7,891 bases of DNA, taken from contig JAZGFA010000026.1 of the NCBI GenBank assembly GCA_036478975.1, positions 1 to 7,891 on the forward strand. The letters are read 5' to 3'. The translations under genes and the position numbers were made by a program. Each line of letters starts with the position of its first letter. The first letter of the stretch is position 1. This document shows, piece by piece, positions 6,164-7,891 of the stretch. Source of the stretch: Robiginitomaculum sp036478975. Lineage in GTDB: Bacteria; Pseudomonadota; Alphaproteobacteria; Caulobacterales; Maricaulaceae. The notes beneath the pieces were generated by a model that worked only from the letters and a program-made list of their open reading frames with translations, ran no database searches and was not told where the DNA came from.

Positions 6164-6280
6164 ATGGCTTTAGGTGAAGGAAAAAGTATTAGTCTAGGAA
6201 TAATTGGCTGTATCTTTTTAACGGGGATTACACTCCAAATTGCGTTTTGGGTAAGGCAATTTACTGCTAAGGGGGAGTAA
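6164..6280 (+). CDS. Possible 38-residue single-span membrane protein
   Basis: ATG at 6164 to TAA at 6278-6280 encodes a 38-residue peptide. It has a short polar N-terminus (MALGEGKS), one continuous hydrophobic segment at about 9-30 (ISLGIIGCIFLTGITLQIAF, then WV) and a basic tail (RQFTAKGE). That layout is a plausible one-pass inner membrane microprotein. It lies 55 bases after ribF on the same strand, in the otherwise gene-free stretch 6109-6337. Against it: there is no clear Shine-Dalgarno sequence, it is short, and it is AT-richer than its neighbours (45 of 117 bases are G or C) with codons such as ATT, TTA and AGT. A GATTC (GANTC methylation-type site) sits just before the ATG at 6158-6162. 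I do not recognise the family. Confidence 0.4.
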   Translation: MALGEGKSISLGIIGCIFLTGITLQIAFWVRQFTAKGE

Positions 6281-6337
6281 TTAGATAGAGTGCTTTGATC
6301 CCTCGATAGTTCACTTTAACGACGCGCTGTTTGGGGT

Positions 6338-6655
6338 TTAAAATATTCCGTTTAGGTGGAATACGCCAAAGCCCATTAACACGCAGATTGTGATGAAAAA
6401 ACCCGCGACCATATTGCGGGTGTGCGGCTTTTCTTCGAGCTTGGCTAAAAGGGCGATAAAGGCGACAAAGCCGGCGGTGATAAGCACGGCGCTGAGGATA
6501 AAGGGCAGGGCGATTTTCTTTTGAAACAAGACGCCGCGTGATTCCATCAAAAACCATGTAAGAACCGCGACAAGCGGGAACAATATAACGATGATTTTAC
6601 CGCTGAATTCCATTGTTTGTTTTTGGGGTGGTTTTTGCGGCTGATTATCGGTCAT
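6338..6655 (-). CDS. Small three-span inner membrane protein, function unknown
   Basis: This is a 105-residue protein with a polar, Gln/Pro/Lys-rich N-terminus (MTDNQPQKPPQKQ) and three hydrophobic segments: about 21-37 (IIVILFPLVAVLTWFLM), about 48-71 (IALPFILSAVLITAGFVAFIALLA) and about 82-101 (MVAGFFITICVLMGFGVFHL). The polar linkers are ESRGVLFQKK and KLEEKPHTRN. AGGA (6665-6668 on the minus strand) lies nine bases before the ATG and supports this start over an in-frame Met15. It is transcribed toward ribF and divergently from ileS, so it stands apart from the flanking rightward genes. Real membrane-protein composition and codon usage like the neighbours make it a credible gene. I do not recognise a family or motif. 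Confidence 0.75.
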   Translation of the reverse strand: MTDNQPQKPPQKQTMEFSGKIIVILFPLVAVLTWFLMESRGVLFQKKIALPFILSAVLITAGFVAFIALLAKLEEKPHTRNMVAGFFITICVLMGFGVFHLNGIF

Positions 6656-6738
6656 GGCAGGGCTTCCTTTTCAGCTTCCCCTTAAACCTGATACGGGCGC
6701 GCGCAAAGCCTTTATTGCGTAAACGCCCCTAAACACCC

Positions 6739-6767
6739 TTGGCGATGCGGCGCTCCCGTGTTACCGC
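6739..6767 (+). promoter_or_regulatory. Candidate promoter upstream of ileS
   Basis: TTGGCG (6739-6744), a 17-base spacer and TACCGC (6762-6767, within GTTACCGC) resemble an alphaproteobacterial housekeeping promoter with a poor -10 element. A start about seven bases later would fall near 6774, the ATG of the short leader frame, and give ileS a 5' leader of about 105 bases. The spacing is the same as the candidate before the HAD gene. Confidence 0.3.
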
Positions 6768-6773
6768 AAGCCT

Positions 6774-6821
6774 ATGGACACGGCATATCACAGCATCCGA
6801 ATTATCACCCCCGGCGCGTAA
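6774..6821 (+). CDS. Possible 15-residue leader peptide upstream of ileS, Ile-rich
   Basis: ATG at 6774 to TAA at 6819-6821 encodes MDTAYHSIRIITPGA. Three of the 15 residues are isoleucine (codons at 6795, 6801 and 6804), clustered just before the hairpin at 6810-6835, and the stop codon falls in that hairpin's loop. The Ile codons match the amino acid charged by the downstream enzyme, which is the arrangement expected of a leader peptide that senses charged tRNA-Ile. There is no good ribosome site, although a promoter match could make it leaderless. No T-run follows the hairpin, so classic transcription attenuation is not supported. The enrichment could be chance. Confidence 0.3.
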   Translation: MDTAYHSIRIITPGA

Positions 6822-6835
6822 ACCACGCCGCCGGG
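6810..6835 (+). repeat. GC-rich hairpin in the ileS leader
   Basis: CCCGGCG (6810-6816) pairs with CGCCGGG (6829-6835). Two further C-G/G-C pairs (6817-6818 with 6826-6827) form after a single-base bulge at 6828, leaving the loop TAAACCA. It ends 43 bases before the ileS ATG. No U-tract follows on either strand, so it is not an intrinsic terminator. A weaker alternative pairing of GGAAA (6834-6838) with TTTCC (6855-6859) would overlap its right arm, so the two folds may compete. Further upstream, CCGTGT (6756-6761) and ACACGG (6778-6783) form another inverted repeat. Confidence 0.5.
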
Positions 6836-6878
6836 AAATATGATTCCATTGCCCTTTCCAAACCCCAAGAGATTTACC

Positions 6879-7891
6879 ATGACCGATACAGCAGATAGCC
6901 GCGATTACCGCGAAACCCTATTTCTTCCAAAAACCGATTTCCCCATGCGCGCGGGACTGCCGAAAAAAGAGCCGCAATGGCTCGCCCATTGGAAAGAAAT
7001 TGACCTGTATAATAGCCTGCGTAAGCAGAGCGCCGATAAGCCGAGCTATGTGCTCCATGACGGACCACCCTATGCTAATGGTCATATTCACATGGGCACG
7101 GCCATGCAAAAAATTCTCAAAGACATTGTGGTGCGCTGTCATCAAATGATGGGTTTTAACGCCAATTATGTGCCGGGCTGGGATTGTCACGGCCTGCCTA
7201 TTGAGTGGAAGGTCGAAGAAGAATTTCGCGCCAAGGGCCGCAGCAAAGACGACGTGCCGGGCGATGAGTTTCGCGCGCGCTGCCGTGAATACGCGCAGGG
7301 CTGGGTCGATATTCAGCGCGAAGAATTTAAACGGCTCGGCGTTATCGGCGATTGGGATAATCCTTATCTGACGATGAAATTTGAGTCCGAAGCCATTATT
7401 TGCGGCGAGCTTTTAAAAATTGCCAAAACCGGCCAGCTCTATCGCGGCTCCAAACCCATCATGTGGTCCCCCGTAGAGCGCACGGCTTTGGCCGAAGCTG
7501 AAATCGAATATGCCGACAGGCGCGCCACGCAGATTTATGTGAAATTCCCTGTGCGCGGCGAAAGCGCTAGCGTCGTTATCTGGACGACAACCCCGTGGAC
7601 AATTCCGGCCAATCGCGCGGTGAGTTATTCAACGCGCATTAGCTATGGCCTGTATGAAGTTACCGAAATGGAAGATGCGGAATTTGAGCCATGGTCAAAG
7701 CCGGGTGATAAACTCATTGCTGCCGATGATTTGTGGGAAGGGCTTGCCAAGGCCGGACTGATTAAATCTTGGAATAGGGTTGCGGACGTAAACCCTGAAG
7801 GGTTTATATTGGCCCACCCGCTGAAAAACATGACTGGCAATGAGGGGAAATTTGACTTCCCCGTGCCCCTGCTTGCGGGCGACCATGTTAC
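6879..7891 (+). CDS. ileS: Isoleucyl-tRNA synthetase, N-terminal part, runs off window
   Basis: This class I aminoacyl-tRNA synthetase attaches isoleucine to tRNA-Ile in the cytosol and edits mischarged valine. The 337 complete codons visible are about a third of the usual length of around 950. The frame stays open to the window end. Signatures are DGPPYANGHIHMGTAMQKIL (61-80), GWDCHGLPIEWKVEEE (100-115) and LYRGSKPIMWSPVERTALAEAEIEY leading into the CP1 editing domain. The Thr-rich editing peptide is WTTTPWTIPANRAV (235-248), and the frame breaks off at LLAGDHVT, just before the expected HTAPGHG editing motif. The catalytic HIGH motif reads His71-Met-Gly-Thr74, so its last His is Thr. The start has AAGAGA (6867-6872) six bases upstream. 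A leader with an Ile-rich short frame and a hairpin precedes it. ileS is transcribed divergently from the 105-residue membrane protein. Confidence 0.97.
   Translation, partial: MTDTADSRDYRETLFLPKTDFPMRAGLPKKEPQWLAHWKEIDLYNSLRKQSADKPSYVLHDGPPYANGHIHMGTAMQKILKDIVVRCHQMMGFNANYVPGWDCHGLPIEWKVEEEFRAKGRSKDDVPGDEFRARCREYAQGWVDIQREEFKRLGVIGDWDNPYLTMKFESEAIICGELLKIAKTGQLYRGSKPIMWSPVERTALAEAEIEYADRRATQIYVKFPVRGESASVVIWTTTPWTIPANRAVSYSTRISYGLYEVTEMEDAEFEPWSKPGDKLIAADDLWEGLAKAGLIKSWNRVADVNPEGFILAHPLKNMTGNEGKFDFPVPLLAGDHV

Noticed and set aside
6340..6363. Terminator-like hairpin (TATTCC/GGAATA then TTTT on the minus strand) at the end of the 105-residue membrane protein gene
   Set aside because: The stem is 6 AT-rich pairs with four Ts and lies inside the last codons of the gene. 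It is too weak to call a terminator.
6656..6878. T-box riboswitch ahead of ileS
   Set aside because: No T-box consensus or terminator/antiterminator pair is present, and T-boxes are not expected in alphaproteobacteria.
7643..7840. Minus-strand frames of 63-65 residues opposite ileS
   Set aside because: They are antisense to a continuous ileS reading frame with strong family motifs and have no features of their own.

Overview
The window looks like a chromosomal housekeeping segment from an alphaproteobacterium. The evidence is the protein style of GroES, GroEL, RibF and IleRS, a heat-shock promoter of the alphaproteobacterial sigma-32 type in front of groES, an HAD protein of the alphaproteobacterial TIGR01459 type, and a large TonB-dependent receptor with an 'EIIVTATKR' TonB box. 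The receptor type and the moderate GC content suggest a Caulobacterales/Maricaulales- or Sphingomonadales-like aquatic bacterium, but that placement is inference. I see no insertion sequence, phage gene, CRISPR array, tRNA or rRNA.

Left part (1-1287): the groES-groEL chaperonin operon runs leftward, and groEL is cut by the window edge. The 117-base gap between the two genes holds two perfect inverted repeats. A match to the alphaproteobacterial sigma-32 promoter lies at 1038-1066. The rest of the 320-base divergent region carries two overlapping inverted repeats (1141-1178) and only weak promoter matches for the rightward gene.

Centre (1288-3732): a complete 792-residue TonB-dependent outer membrane receptor with signal peptide, ending in a textbook rho-independent terminator. 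No regulator or periplasmic partner lies beside it, so its substrate is open.

Right-centre (3781-6280): a rightward cluster of an HAD-IIA hydrolase with an altered catalytic motif, a MaoC-type (R)-enoyl-CoA hydratase, the bifunctional riboflavin kinase/FAD synthetase RibF, and a possible 38-residue single-span membrane protein. maoC and ribF are only 6 bases apart and are probably co-transcribed. A 105-residue three-span membrane protein of unknown function (6338-6655) runs in the opposite direction.

Right end (6656-7891): the 5' third of ileS runs off the window. Its upstream region contains a 15-codon reading frame with three isoleucine codons directly before a GC-rich hairpin, a possible leader-peptide control element. 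This is the most interesting candidate in the window, but it is unproven. The ileS product also has HMGT where HIGH is usual.

Overall most of the window is ordinary core genome. The points worth a second look are the ileS leader, the groES-groEL intergenic structures, the small membrane ORF, the HAD motif change, and the break in the common ribF-ileS linkage.
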